In this document: in pieces, positions 16,861-25,970 of the stretch
How the letters are laid out: the number at the start of each line of letters is the position of its first letter
How positions within the stretch are numbered: the first letter of the stretch is position 1
NCBI GenBank assembly: GCA_029862205.1
Contig: JAOTXT010000011.1
Location: 1 to 64,000, forward strand
Reading direction: 5' to 3'
DNA length: 64,000 nt
From: Paracoccaceae bacterium
Lineage (GTDB): Bacteria > Pseudomonadota > Alphaproteobacteria > Rhodobacterales > Rhodobacteraceae
Program-made: the position numbers and the translations under genes
Notes under the pieces: generated by a model
Databases searched by the model: none
What the model was told of the DNA's origin: nothing
The model's input: only the letters and a program-made list of their open reading frames with translations

Positions 16861-19800
16861 CTATTCCGCGGGGATCGGGTGAACCGCAGTCTGCCCACCC
16901 TCGGGTGCCTCGGGCTCGTCGGGTGCGATTCCTGCCAACCTCCGCAGGTCCTCGAGGATCATGTAGAGGCAGGGGATCAAGAATAGCACCACCAGGGTCG
17001 CGAAGACGATTCCATAGCCCAGCGACACCGCCATCGGGATCAGGAACTTCGCCTGGCGCGTGGTCTCGAAGATCATCGGCGCCAGACCGCCGAAGGTGGT
17101 CATGGTAGTCAGCAGGATCGGCCGGAACCGGCGCATGCCCGCGCGCCAGATCGCCTCGAAGGCACCGGCCCCAGCCGCGCGCGCCTTGTTCGCGTAGTCG
17201 ATCATCACCAAGGCCGCGTTGATCACCACGCCTGACAGCGCGATGATCCCGAAGACCGAGATGATCGACAGCGACATTCCCATGATCAGGTGGCCGATCA
17301 CCGCACCGGCGAACCCGAACGGGATCGCCGTCATCACGATCGCGGGCTGGACGTAGGACCGGAACGGGATCGCCAACAATCCGTAGATGATGATCAGCGC
17401 CAGCGGGATCGAGAACGTCATGAACGAGTTCATCGTGTCACGCTGGGTTGCCTGGCGGCCCTGTAAGGAATAGCCGAGGCCCGGATAGTCCTCCTGCAGC
17501 CGTGGCAACGTGTTCGCGGTCACGGCGGCCAGCACCTGGTTGGTCTCGCGCGCCGGCTCGACATTCGCGCTAACGGTCACGATGCGCAGCCCGTCCTCGC
17601 GTCCGATCCTGGCGTCGGCCCGCCCGCGTTCGACATTGGCCACCTCGAACAAAGGCACCTCGCCGCCATCGGGGGTACGGATCAGAAGGCTCTCGATCGC
17701 AGCCTCGGAGCGGCGCTCGGCCTCGGGCCGCCGCACCCGGACTGTCACTTCGTTGCGCCCGTCCTGCTGCGCCAGCGCCTCGACGCCGAAGAAGGCGGCG
17801 CGGACCTGACGCGCGACGTCCTCCGATGTGAGCCCGAGGCTGCGGCCCGCCTCGGTCAGCCGGAACTCTAGCTGTGCCTTGCCCGGGGTGAACCCGTCAT
17901 CGGGGTCGCGCACCGGGCCGAATTCACCCAGGCGCTCGGCCAGGACGCTGGCTGTCGTGGCCAGCACGTCCACATCCGGATGCGAGAGCCGGATCGAAAT
18001 GCCCGTGCCCCCGCCCGGCCCGCCGAAGGAGGATTCGTAGCGGATCGAGCGGGCCGCGCTGATCGGCCCTGCCTCGCGGCGCCATTTGTTTGTGAATTCG
18101 CTGGTCGGAATCGGTCGCACATCGGGCGGCTGCAGGAAAATCCGCATCGTGACCGTGGTGTCCTCGATGATCGTGTAGATCCCTTGGCGCAATTGATCGC
18201 CGCCGTTGGCGGCGAGAACGCGCTCGGCCGCCGCGACCATGTGGTCGCGGGCTGCAACGGTGACCTCCAGCGGCGTGCCCACGGGCATGGTGACCGTCGC
18301 CTTGGCATAGTCGCGCGGGATTGCCGGGAACAGGCCCCAGCCCATCCGTCCGGTCAGCGGCCAGGCGAGCGTGATGATCAGCGCAGCAGCCATAAGCGCG
18401 ACCGTGGCATACCGCCAATGCATCGCGACCCTGAGAAGCGGCCCGTAAACCCCGCGCACGAACCGCGCCAGCCCGGCGCTGAAGCCCTGCTGGATCCGGA
18501 TCGCCAGGTTGGGCCGCTCGCCTTCCGCACGCCGGCGCACATTCGCCAGGTGCGCGGGCAGCACGAACAAGGCCTCGATCCAGCTCAAGAGGAACGCGGT
18601 CACCACCACCATCGGGATCACCACCCAGAATTTGCCGTGCGTCCCCGGCACCAGCGCCAAGGGGATGAAGGCGACGATATTGGTCAGGATCGAGAAGCTG
18701 AGCGGCACCGCGATGTCGCGCGCGCCCTGGATCGCCGCGTCGATCCGGCTCATGCCCCGTTCAAGGTACTCGTAGATGTTCTCGCCCGCGACGATCGCGT
18801 CGTCGACCACGATGCCAAGCGCCAGGATGAAGGCGAACATCGAGACCAGGTTGATCGAGGCGCCATAGACCGGCAGCACCAGGAGCGTGCCCAAGAAGGC
18901 CGTCGGAATGCCCACCGCCACCCAGAAGGCCAGTTTGTATTCCAAGAAAAAGCTGAGGACGCAGAGGACCAGAATCAGCCCGATGAACCCGTTCTTCAAG
19001 AGCAGGTTCATCCGGTCGCGGTAATAGATCGATCGGTCGTTGAGCGTAATCGCTTGCAGCGCCTCGGGCAGGGTCGCCATCGCCGACGGCACTGTCCGCT
19101 TGACCGCGTCTGCCACGGTGATCGGCGTCTCGGAGCCGACGCGGAACACCTCCAGCCGGATCGACGGTTTGCCGTCGAAGGTCGCGAAAAGGTTGTTGTC
19201 CTCGAATGCGGGCGTGACATCCGCGATGTCGCCCAACCGCAAGACCGTGCCCCGCCGGTCGGCGATCAGCGGGATCATGGCAAAATCCTGCGCTGCGTCG
19301 CGCCGGTCGGCCAGCCGCAGCAAAAGGTCGCCCCCGCGGGTCTCGAGCGTGCCGCCCGAGCGGTCGAGCGCCGCTTCGCGGATCGTTGCGGCGACACCCG
19401 AAAGCGTCAGGCCGTAGGCGCGCAGCGCCGCCTGGGGGATCTCCACTTGGATCTCCAGATCGCCGCTGCCCTTGAGATCGACCTGGCTGATATCGGGCTG
19501 CTGCAGAAGGGCATTGCGCACATGCTCGCCCGCCATGCGGAGCGAACGCGGGTCAACCTCGCCATAGATATGCAGATCGATCACCGCCCGGCGGTGCGCA
19601 GCGAGCTTGACACGTGGCTCCTCGGCGTCGTCCGGAAAGGTGGTGACCCGATCGATTGCCTGCTGGATATCGTTATAGACCAGTTGCCGGTCCCGGTCGG
19701 TCGAGAGCTCGGCGACGAGCTTGGCCGAGCCTTCGGTAGCGGTGGCGGTCAATTTGGCAATGCCCTGGACACCGCGCATCTCCTCCTCGGCCGCGAGCAC

Positions 19801-20010
19801 AATCGATTGCTCGACCTCCTCGGGCGTGGCACCTGGTAGGGCGATGTTGACGGTGACCGTATCCGGTTCGGTCGCGGGCAGGTATTCCTGCTTGATCTTC
19901 GTGGACATGAAGATGCCGCCCAGGATCAAGACCAGCATCAGCAGATTGGGCGCCACCGAATGGCGGGCCATCCAGGCGATCGGGCCTTGCGATCTCAAGC
20001 GCGGGCTCAT
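16861..20010 (-). CDS. RND efflux transporter permease
   Basis: This 1049-residue inner-membrane protein has the size and twelve-helix layout of AcrB-type RND pumps. The first helix region is NLLMLVLILGGIFMS, followed by the porter domain (PGATPEEVEQSIVLAAEEEMRGVQGI). TM4 carries the proton-relay acidic pair in ALGIVVDDAIVAGENIYEYLERG, and the second half repeats the fold. It probably extrudes toxic compounds powered by the proton gradient. The start ATG overlaps the stop of the membrane fusion protein gene (ATGA). No TolC-like outer-membrane channel gene is nearby. The substrate is not predictable. Confidence 0.92.
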   Translation of the reverse strand: MSPRLRSQGPIAWMARHSVAPNLLMLVLILGGIFMSTKIKQEYLPATEPDTVTVNIALPGATPEEVEQSIVLAAEEEMRGVQGIAKLTATATEGSAKLVAELSTDRDRQLVYNDIQQAIDRVTTFPDDAEEPRVKLAAHRRAVIDLHIYGEVDPRSLRMAGEHVRNALLQQPDISQVDLKGSGDLEIQVEIPQAALRAYGLTLSGVAATIREAALDRSGGTLETRGGDLLLRLADRRDAAQDFAMIPLIADRRGTVLRLGDIADVTPAFEDNNLFATFDGKPSIRLEVFRVGSETPITVADAVKRTVPSAMATLPEALQAITLNDRSIYYRDRMNLLLKNGFIGLILVLCVLSFFLEYKLAFWVAVGIPTAFLGTLLVLPVYGASINLVSMFAFILALGIVVDDAIVAGENIYEYLERGMSRIDAAIQGARDIAVPLSFSILTNIVAFIPLALVPGTHGKFWVVIPMVVVTAFLLSWIEALFVLPAHLANVRRRAEGERPNLAIRIQQGFSAGLARFVRGVYGPLLRVAMHWRYATVALMAAALIITLAWPLTGRMGWGLFPAIPRDYAKATVTMPVGTPLEVTVAARDHMVAAAERVLAANGGDQLRQGIYTIIEDTTVTMRIFLQPPDVRPIPTSEFTNKWRREAGPISAARSIRYESSFGGPGGGTGISIRLSHPDVDVLATTASVLAERLGEFGPVRDPDDGFTPGKAQLEFRLTEAGRSLGLTSEDVARQVRAAFFGVEALAQQDGRNEVTVRVRRPEAERRSEAAIESLLIRTPDGGEVPLFEVANVERGRADARIGREDGLRIVTVSANVEPARETNQVLAAVTANTLPRLQEDYPGLGYSLQGRQATQRDTMNSFMTFSIPLALIIIYGLLAIPFRSYVQPAIVMTAIPFGFAGAVIGHLIMGMSLSIISVFGIIALSGVVINAALVMIDYANKARAAGAGAFEAIWRAGMRRFRPILLTTMTTFGGLAPMIFETTRQAKFLIPMAVSLGYGIVFATLVVLFLIPCLYMILEDLRRLAGIAPDEPEAPEGGQTAVHPIPAE

Positions 20011-21302
20011 CCCCCTGAACCGCCTGCGGAAGTGGCCTCGGCCCCGGTGGCGTCGATGGCGGCCGCCTCACCCAGACGCAGCTTCATGCCAGGCGCCACG
20101 ATCGCCAAGGACGTGGTGACAATCCGCTCTCCCGGCGCCAGGCCGCCGCTGATCAGCACCTCGCTGGCGCCACGCCAGGCGACCTCGACCTTGCGGATCT
20201 CAAGCTCGTCCTGCTTGGCCATCACCCAGACCTTGTCGTGGTCGCGCAGATAAGCCCGATCCAACACAACCGCATTCTCGACCTGCCGCCCCTCGCCGAC
20301 CGCCTTCAGGAAACTGCCGAGCAGAAGCCGCGGCTTGCCCCGGTTCTGGGGCAGCCGGGACAACGGGTCGTCGACCGCCACGACCAATTCGGCCATCCGG
20401 CCCGCCTCGCTGAGGCCCGCGGTCAGGCGCTCGACCCGGCCCTCGCGGAAAGCGCCGTCTGGCCAAACGCCGGGTTGGGTCAGGCGCAGAACCTGACCGG
20501 CGGAAGTGTCGATCCAGTCGAGCGCCGAGACCGGCACCGCGACCTGAACATGAAACCGGTCAGCGGCGACTAGGGTAGCCGGGGCCGACCCGGCGGTCAG
20601 CATGGTGCCGAGCGCAACCTCCTCGTCCAGGACCAGCGCGTCGAAGGGGGCCCGGATCACCATGTGAGAAAGATCGACCAGGGCCCGTTCGCGGGCAGCC
20701 TCAGCGGCCGCAAGTTCCGCCCTCAATTCGGCCATTTGCGGCGCGCGAAGCACCAGCAACCGCTGAGCGTCGGTCAACTGCCGCGGCAGCCTTTCGATGT
20801 CGCGCTTTGCGCGCTCCTGCTGGCCTTGCTCGATCGAGATCCGGGCGTCGATCTGCCGGATCTCGGCTTCGGCCTGGGCGACCAGAAGCCGCTGCTCGCG
20901 ATCATCGAGCCTGACCAGCTCCTCGCCTTCGCGCACCAGCCCGCCGGGGGTCAGGTTGTCGCTGAGCGCCATGATGGTGCCGCCAGCCTCGGGCCGTAAG
21001 ACTAGGGTGCGCGCGGCGGCGACCTCGCCCCAAGCCTCGATGCGGGGACCTTGGGTGGCGGGCCGGGCCTCGACCACCTCGACGAGCCGCGGCACACGCG
21101 GCCGGGCCTCGCGCTCGGCAATCGGCGCGGTCATGAACAGCTCGCGCGCCAACAGGCCCGCGCCAACCAGCAGTGCCAGGGGAACCGCGGCCTTCAGGAT
21201 CAACACGACGACACGGCGCAACAGGCCAGGCGGCGGTGCCTCCTGCACCTCCTCCACGCGGTCGCGCCCGCGATCCTCGACCGGAATGACCTTTGCGGTC
21301 AT
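20007..21302 (-). CDS. RND efflux periplasmic adaptor (membrane fusion protein)
   Basis: This 431-residue protein has one N-terminal helix (LLRRVVVLILKAAVPLALLVGAGLLA, about 25-50), a lipoyl-like half (RIEAWGEVAAARTLVLRPEAGGTI), a predicted coiled-coil hairpin (EAEIRQIDARISIEQGQQERAKRDIERLP ... ELRAELAAAEAARERALVDLSHM), a second lipoyl half (VIRAPFDALV) and beta-barrel/membrane-proximal domains. This is the HlyD/AcrA order. It forms the periplasmic link of the RND pump encoded next and is translated first in the two-gene operon. No divergent regulator is present upstream. Confidence 0.9.
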   Translation of the reverse strand: MTAKVIPVEDRGRDRVEEVQEAPPPGLLRRVVVLILKAAVPLALLVGAGLLARELFMTAPIAEREARPRVPRLVEVVEARPATQGPRIEAWGEVAAARTLVLRPEAGGTIMALSDNLTPGGLVREGEELVRLDDREQRLLVAQAEAEIRQIDARISIEQGQQERAKRDIERLPRQLTDAQRLLVLRAPQMAELRAELAAAEAARERALVDLSHMVIRAPFDALVLDEEVALGTMLTAGSAPATLVAADRFHVQVAVPVSALDWIDTSAGQVLRLTQPGVWPDGAFREGRVERLTAGLSEAGRMAELVVAVDDPLSRLPQNRGKPRLLLGSFLKAVGEGRQVENAVVLDRAYLRDHDKVWVMAKQDELEIRKVEVAWRGASEVLISGGLAPGERIVTTSLAIVAPGMKLRLGEAAAIDATGAEATSAGGSGG

Positions 21303-21465
21303 GAGCGGTTCTGCCTCTCTTCAACCCCGGGCGCACCGACGTTTCCAACCCCGCTGGGGCACCGGAAATGCCAGGCCTTTCGCGCCTTTGACACAATTAG
21401 TATAACGCATTATCGCCGATTTCCCGTTTCTCATACCGGAAAACGCAAGCCAGGAGGCCCCGCCG

Positions 21466-21702
21466 ATGCCTGATGACGCAAGCGTGAAAGGCTCCGTGAA
21501 CGATCCTGGGAAAGGTTCGGGGAGAGGTTCCGCGCGGGGCTGCCCGATTTGCGGAAAGCCAGCAGAGCGGGCCTCGCGGCCATTCTGTTCGAAACGTTGC
21601 GCGGATGTGGATTTGGGCCGCTGGCTGGGCGGCGGCTACGCCATTCCAGGAGACCCGGCGCCCGAATCGGCAGAGCTGCCAGAGGGTGACGAGCGCGAGT
21701 GA
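21466..21702 (+). CDS. yacG: DNA gyrase inhibitor YacG (zinc-binding)
   Basis: YacG is a small zinc protein that binds GyrB and inhibits gyrase. The 78-residue product carries the four-cysteine pattern CPICGKP ... PFCSKRCADVDLGRWL (about residues 26-55). Its first 24 residues are a Gly/Ser-rich extension and its tail is acidic. The gene normally follows the RNase E/G gene in relatives (from memory); here 4.9 kb of RND genes intervene. Its 3' end overlaps the end of the convergent fliJ-like gene by 67 bases. Confidence 0.92.
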   Translation: MPDDASVKGSVNDPGKGSGRGSARGCPICGKPAERASRPFCSKRCADVDLGRWLGGGYAIPGDPAPESAELPEGDERE

Positions 21703-22109
21703 CCCCGCCCGCGGGCCGGGATCGATTGGCCTTCGGCACGGCGCTCGGCCAATCGCAGCGCTTCTGCGCGCGCATCAGCGGCAAGCCCCAGCGCGGCGCG
21801 CTCGCGGCCAAAGGCGTGCGCCAGGTTCTGGCGCGAAACCGCTATTCGGGCCTCGGTCCCGGCCAGCGCCTGGGTTTCGCGCCTGAGCAAGGCGTCCAGA
21901 TGCGCCCGCCAGGCGGCCTCGGCGATCAGGCCGCCACGCGCCAAGTCCCGCGCGTTCTCCAACGGCGCGACAATCGCCGCCTTGAGCTCGGCGATGCGTG
22001 CGCGCTGCCGCGTGGCCTCGGCCCGTTCTGCGCTCAAGCGCATCTCGGCGGCCCGGCGCGCCAGGCCCAAGAGCCGCGCGAGGCGGGCCAGTTGGTCCGG
22101 GCCGCTCAT
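21636..22109 (-). CDS. Putative FliJ-like flagellar coiled-coil protein
   Basis: This 157-residue protein is helical and rich in Arg, Ala and Glu. LARLARLLGLARRAAEMRLSAER followed by RQRARIAELKAAI suggests a coiled coil over most of residues 5-130. It starts at 22109, overlapping the flhB stop by four bases, so it is the last gene of the flhA-fliR-flhB row. Size, coiled-coil character and place suggest a FliJ-type export chaperone/stalk protein, but similarity is not strong enough to be sure. The last 22 or so residues overlap yacG on the other strand and may have little function. Confidence 0.55.
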   Translation of the reverse strand: MSGPDQLARLARLLGLARRAAEMRLSAERAEATRQRARIAELKAAIVAPLENARDLARGGLIAEAAWRAHLDALLRRETQALAGTEARIAVSRQNLAHAFGRERAALGLAADARAEALRLAERRAEGQSIPARGRGHSRSSPSGSSADSGAGSPGMA

Positions 22110-23194
22110 GCCTCGCGCGCCCGGACCTTGCGCCGGACCTCCTCGGCGAACGGGATCGCGGCGGCGACGGCCTGGTAGTGCTCGGGGCGGATCTCGTGGC
22201 CGACCTCGACCAGGGCATGGAGCGAGCGAGCGGTCGGCGGATCCTGACGCACCGGCACGGCGGCTTCGACGGCCCGGGCGCGAATCGCGAGCGCGATCTC
22301 GTCGGCTCCCTTTGCCAGGCAGACCGGTGCCGTTCCTTGGTCGCGGTCCCATTTCAGCGCCACCGCATAGTGCGAGGGATTGGTGACCACCACATCCGCC
22401 TCGGGCACGGCCAGCAGCATCCGGTTGGTGGCGATCTGGCGTCCGCGTTCGCGCCGTTGCGCGCGCAGGAAGGGATCGCCCTCGGCCTGTTTCTCCTCGT
22501 CCTTCAGGTCCTGATGGGTCATGCGCATGCGCCGGAGATGATCGGCCCGCTGCCAGATCAGGTCGAAGAAGGCGAGCGCCGCCGCGACCACCAGGACGCC
22601 GGTGATGATCAGCCGGAACTGGCGGTCCAGCAGCAGCCCGATCTGATGCGCCTCGACCCAAACGAATTGCGCCAGGCGCGCCCGCTCGCCCCAGACGACC
22701 AGCGCGAGCACCGTGACCAGCGCCGTCAATTTGACCGTGCTCTTGACGAATTCGACCAGGCCGCGCGGGCCATACTTGTTGCGCGCGTTCTCGACCGGCG
22801 AGAGGCGCGACAGCTTCGGCAGGATCCGCGTCGGCACGAAGACGATGCCGCGCTGCGCCCCCAGCAAGACGAGGATGAGCACGGCGGGCGCGGCGAGGAT
22901 TGCGAAGATCGGCAGGGCGAGACGCGCCAGAACCTCGCCCGCTAAGGGATTCGCGTCCAGCGCCATCAGAAGCGGCGCGATCTCGGCCGGGCGGTCAAGG
23001 AACGGGGTCAGGGTGGCCCCCAGATGCCGGGTGGCCCAGCCACCGGCAATCAACACGACCAAAGTGAAACCGAGATAGGCGGCAAAGCTTTGCGCATCCT
23101 GCGAGCGCGGCAGCTCGCCCTGCTCGCGGGCCTTCTCCAGCCGCCGCGGGGTTGCCTCGTGGGTCTTCTCGCCCGAGCTTTCCTGGCCGCTCAT
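22106..23194 (-). CDS. flhB: Flagellar export switch protein FlhB
   Basis: FlhB is the membrane gate subunit that switches export from rod/hook to filament substrates by self-cleavage. The 362-residue protein begins with the SGEKTHEATPRRLEKAREQGELPRS motif, has four hydrophobic segments (about 30-215) and a cytoplasmic domain. The autocleavage motif is NPSH at 272-275 rather than the usual NPTH; the Asn-Pro bond and the His are kept. The start overlaps the fliR stop and the end overlaps the fliJ-like gene. Confidence 0.95.
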   Translation of the reverse strand: MSGQESSGEKTHEATPRRLEKAREQGELPRSQDAQSFAAYLGFTLVVLIAGGWATRHLGATLTPFLDRPAEIAPLLMALDANPLAGEVLARLALPIFAILAAPAVLILVLLGAQRGIVFVPTRILPKLSRLSPVENARNKYGPRGLVEFVKSTVKLTALVTVLALVVWGERARLAQFVWVEAHQIGLLLDRQFRLIITGVLVVAAALAFFDLIWQRADHLRRMRMTHQDLKDEEKQAEGDPFLRAQRRERGRQIATNRMLLAVPEADVVVTNPSHYAVALKWDRDQGTAPVCLAKGADEIALAIRARAVEAAVPVRQDPPTARSLHALVEVGHEIRPEHYQAVAAAIPFAEEVRRKVRAREA

Positions 23195-23988
23195 CGGGCA
23201 GGCCCCGCAGGCGCGAGCCCGCCCAGCGGATCGGTCAGCACCAGGCCCAGCGCCACCGACCAGCGGGCGAAAAGCTCGGGCAGGACCAGGTAAAGGCCGA
23301 CCAGGCCCAGCCCGATCAACAAGGGCAAGCCGACCAGGGCGACCAGAAGCTGCGGCATGGCACGGCTGATCGCGCCGAGTGCCAGGTTGTAGAGAAAGGC
23401 GAGGCCGACAAAGGGCAGCGCCAGCGACAGGCCGAGCGCGAAGCCGCCCGCCACCTGGGCGGTGCTCCACTGCGCCAGCTCGGCGCCGCCGGGCATCCGG
23501 CCAAACGGCAGAACCCCATAGAGGCCGGTCAGCGCCGCGACCAGGTGCACATGGAGCCCCGCGATCATGGCCAGCACGATCCCGCCCATGCCCAGCATGG
23601 TGGCGATGGTCGGCTCGGGCTCGGGCGCGACACCGGCGCCGAACATATGGGCGACCGACAGGTTCTGCGCCGCGATCGCGCCGCAGACCTGCAGCGCCAT
23701 GACCAGAAGCCGGAAGGCGAGCCCGATGATCAGACCGGCCGCCGCCTCGGCCAGCACCAGCCAGCCCAGCGCCGCGGGCGTCGGCGGCGATTGCCCGGCC
23801 AGGGGCGCGATGATCGGCGCGAGCAGCAGGGTCAGGGCCAGCGCCGCGCCCAGGCGCACGCGCACCGGGACCGCCCGCTCGCCGAAGCCCGGCACCAGGA
23901 ACAGCGCCGCGCCGATCCGGGCGAAGACACCGATCGCGACGAAGGCCAGCAGGCCGGCCATCTCGAAGAGCGGCGTCAGTTCGCTCAC
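23191..23988 (-). CDS. fliR: Flagellar export gate protein FliR
   Basis: FliR is a core component of the export gate in the flagellar basal body membrane. This 265-residue protein has six or more hydrophobic helices and the family features FARIGAALFLVPGFGERAVPVRVRLGAALAL and FRLLVMALQVCGAIAAQNLSVAHMFG. It starts at a GTG (23988) overlapping the flhA stop (GTGA) and its own stop overlaps the flhB start. Such tight coupling fits a working export operon apart from the damage to flhA. Confidence 0.93.
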   Translation of the reverse strand: MSELTPLFEMAGLLAFVAIGVFARIGAALFLVPGFGERAVPVRVRLGAALALTLLLAPIIAPLAGQSPPTPAALGWLVLAEAAAGLIIGLAFRLLVMALQVCGAIAAQNLSVAHMFGAGVAPEPEPTIATMLGMGGIVLAMIAGLHVHLVAALTGLYGVLPFGRMPGGAELAQWSTAQVAGGFALGLSLALPFVGLAFLYNLALGAISRAMPQLLVALVGLPLLIGLGLVGLYLVLPELFARWSVALGLVLTDPLGGLAPAGPAR

Positions 23989-25970
23989 GCGGTCCCGACC
24001 AGGGTTAGGGCGCCGCCATTGCCGATCTCCTCGAAGCTGAGGACCGGGTTGCGGATGCCCTTGGCCTCGAGGACATGGCGCAGGAAGCGACGGCGCTTGG
24101 CCGAGGTGGCGATCGCCGGATAGATCCCCTGTGGCGCGGCCGAGCGCACCACGTCGCCAACCGCATGTGCCAGCCGGTTGAACGCTTCGGGCGGCAGGGC
24201 TACGTCAGCGCGCCCGTCCTCCTCGCGCTCGTGCTCGGCGAAAAGCGTCTCCCAATCAGGGCCCAACTGGACCAGCGCCAGCGTGCCTTCGCGGTCGCGC
24301 AGCCGGCTGATGATGTGGATGGCGACACGGCGGCGCACGTGCTCGACGATTTCCTCGGCGGGCAGACCGGCGCTGCGCCCCTCGGCCGCCGCCTCCAGAA
24401 CCAGCGGCAAGTTGCGGACCGGCACTTGCTCGTCCAACAGCAGCCGCAACACGGTCTGCAGCACGTCGTGGGGCAGCTTGTCGGGCACGAACTCGTCCAA
24501 CAGCTTGCGGTTCGCCTCAGCCCGGCCCTGGTCGCTCGGCCGGGTGAATTCATCCAGCAGGGCGCGCAGCGCGCGGCGGGTGAAGAGATTGGCGAAATTG
24601 GCCTTCACCGTCTCGAGCAAGTGGGTGGCGATCACCTCGCCGGGCGCGATCACCGGCAGGCCCAGCGCCGCCGCGCCTTCCTGGTGACCGCGCGGCACCC
24701 AGCGCGCCGCGGCACCGTAGACCGGCTCGGCCACATCCTCGCCGGGGATATCGGCCAAGGTCGTATCTGCGGGCTGGTCGCCGGTCAGCACCAGGACGGC
24801 GCCGGGGCGCAGGATCGCGCTCGCGGCCTCGACGCCCTGGATGAAGATGGCGTAGTGGCCCGCCGCGATCAGCGGATCGTCGGTCAGGCGCACCTCGGGC
24901 ATGACCATCCCGAACTCGGTGGCGATATGGCGGCGCATGTTGACGATCCGCTTCTCGAGCCCGACGGAGGGGTCGAGCACCGAGGCGATGAGATCTGGCG
25001 CGAAGCGCACATGAACCTCGTCCACATCGAGCAGATCGCCAAGGCTGCGGTCCACTTGGCTTTGCGCCGCCGCGTCCTCGGTTTCGGGCAATGCCTCCTC
25101 GCGGGCCCGGCTCAGCCGATCCGAGACCAAGGCGGCGATACCCAGAGCCGCGGCGCCCAGGATGAACGGCAGGAAGGGCAGGCCCGGGAACAGCGCGAAG
25201 ACCGCCATCAGACCGGCAACCGTGGCCAGAGCGCCCGGATAGGCGCCCAGCTGGTGCATCATAGCCTGATCCGCCGAGCCCGACGCGCCCCCTTTCGACA
25301 ACAGCAGCGCCGCCGCGATCGAGGTGATGACGCTGGGGATCTGGCTGACCAGGCCGTCGCCCACGGTCAAGATCGAATAGGTCTCGATCGCCACCTGGAA
25401 GCTCATGCCATGAACGCCCAAGCCCATCGCCAGGCCCACCACCAGGTTCAGGAGCGTGATCAGAAGGCCCGCGATCGCGTCGCCCTTGACGAATTTCGAG
25501 GCGCCGTCGAGCGAGCCGAAGAACGTGGTCTCCTCCTGCTCGATCCGGCGGCGCTCCTTTGCCTCCAGATGGGTGATCGCGCCTGCGGCCACGTCCGAAT
25601 CGATGGCGAGCTGCTTGCCCGGCATTCCGTCGAGCGCGAACCGTGCGCCGACCTCGGCCATGCGGCCCGCGCCCTTGGTGATGACGATGAAGTTGACGAT
25701 CAGCAGGACCGAGAAGACGACCAGCCCCAGGAAAACGCTGCCGCCCATGATGAACATGGCGAAGCCCTCGATCACGCCGCCCGCCGCCGCCGGGCCGGTA
25801 TGGCCCTGACCGATGATCAGCTTGGTCGACGAGACGTTGAGCGAGAGCCGCAGCATCAGCGAGGCCAGCAGCACGGTCGGGAAGGCGGAGAAATCCAGCG
25901 GCCGCTCGATGAAGAGGGTCACGGTGAAGATCAGGATCGCCAGCGCGAACGAGACCGAGAGACCGATATC
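23985..25970 (-). pseudogene. flhA: Flagellar export protein FlhA, 5' end missing
   Basis: FlhA is the nonameric export gate protein. The frame covers about 661 codons from DIGLSVSFALAILIFTVTLFIERPLDFSAFPTVLLAS to the C-terminus, including the FHIPEP region (GGSVFLGLVVFSVLLIVNFIVITKGAGRMAEVGARFALDGMPGKQ) and the full cytoplasmic domain. The first 30 or so codons with the first helix are missing: homology ends at the GATATC at 25965-25970, and a stop follows two codons upstream at 25979-25977. A GTG at 25922 could start a shortened protein. Upstream, on the other strand, begins the C-terminal part of fliF. The gene cannot make normal FlhA as it stands. Confidence 0.9.
25965..25970. other. Breakpoint joining flhA and fliF remnants (GATATC)
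   Basis: To the left of this palindromic hexamer the minus strand reads FlhA (DIGLSVSF...). To the right the plus strand reads FliF (ISEIQRQTVRQAGAIRR). The six bases can belong to either gene. Both genes lose their 5' parts here without any intergenic space, insertion-sequence remnant or target duplication. This is the mark of a deletion, inversion or assembly joint. Confidence 0.85.

Noticed and set aside
17980-19839. A 619-codon plus-strand open frame inside the RND permease gene
   Set aside because: Antisense to a well conserved transporter; the product is low-complexity and charged with no recognisable domain.
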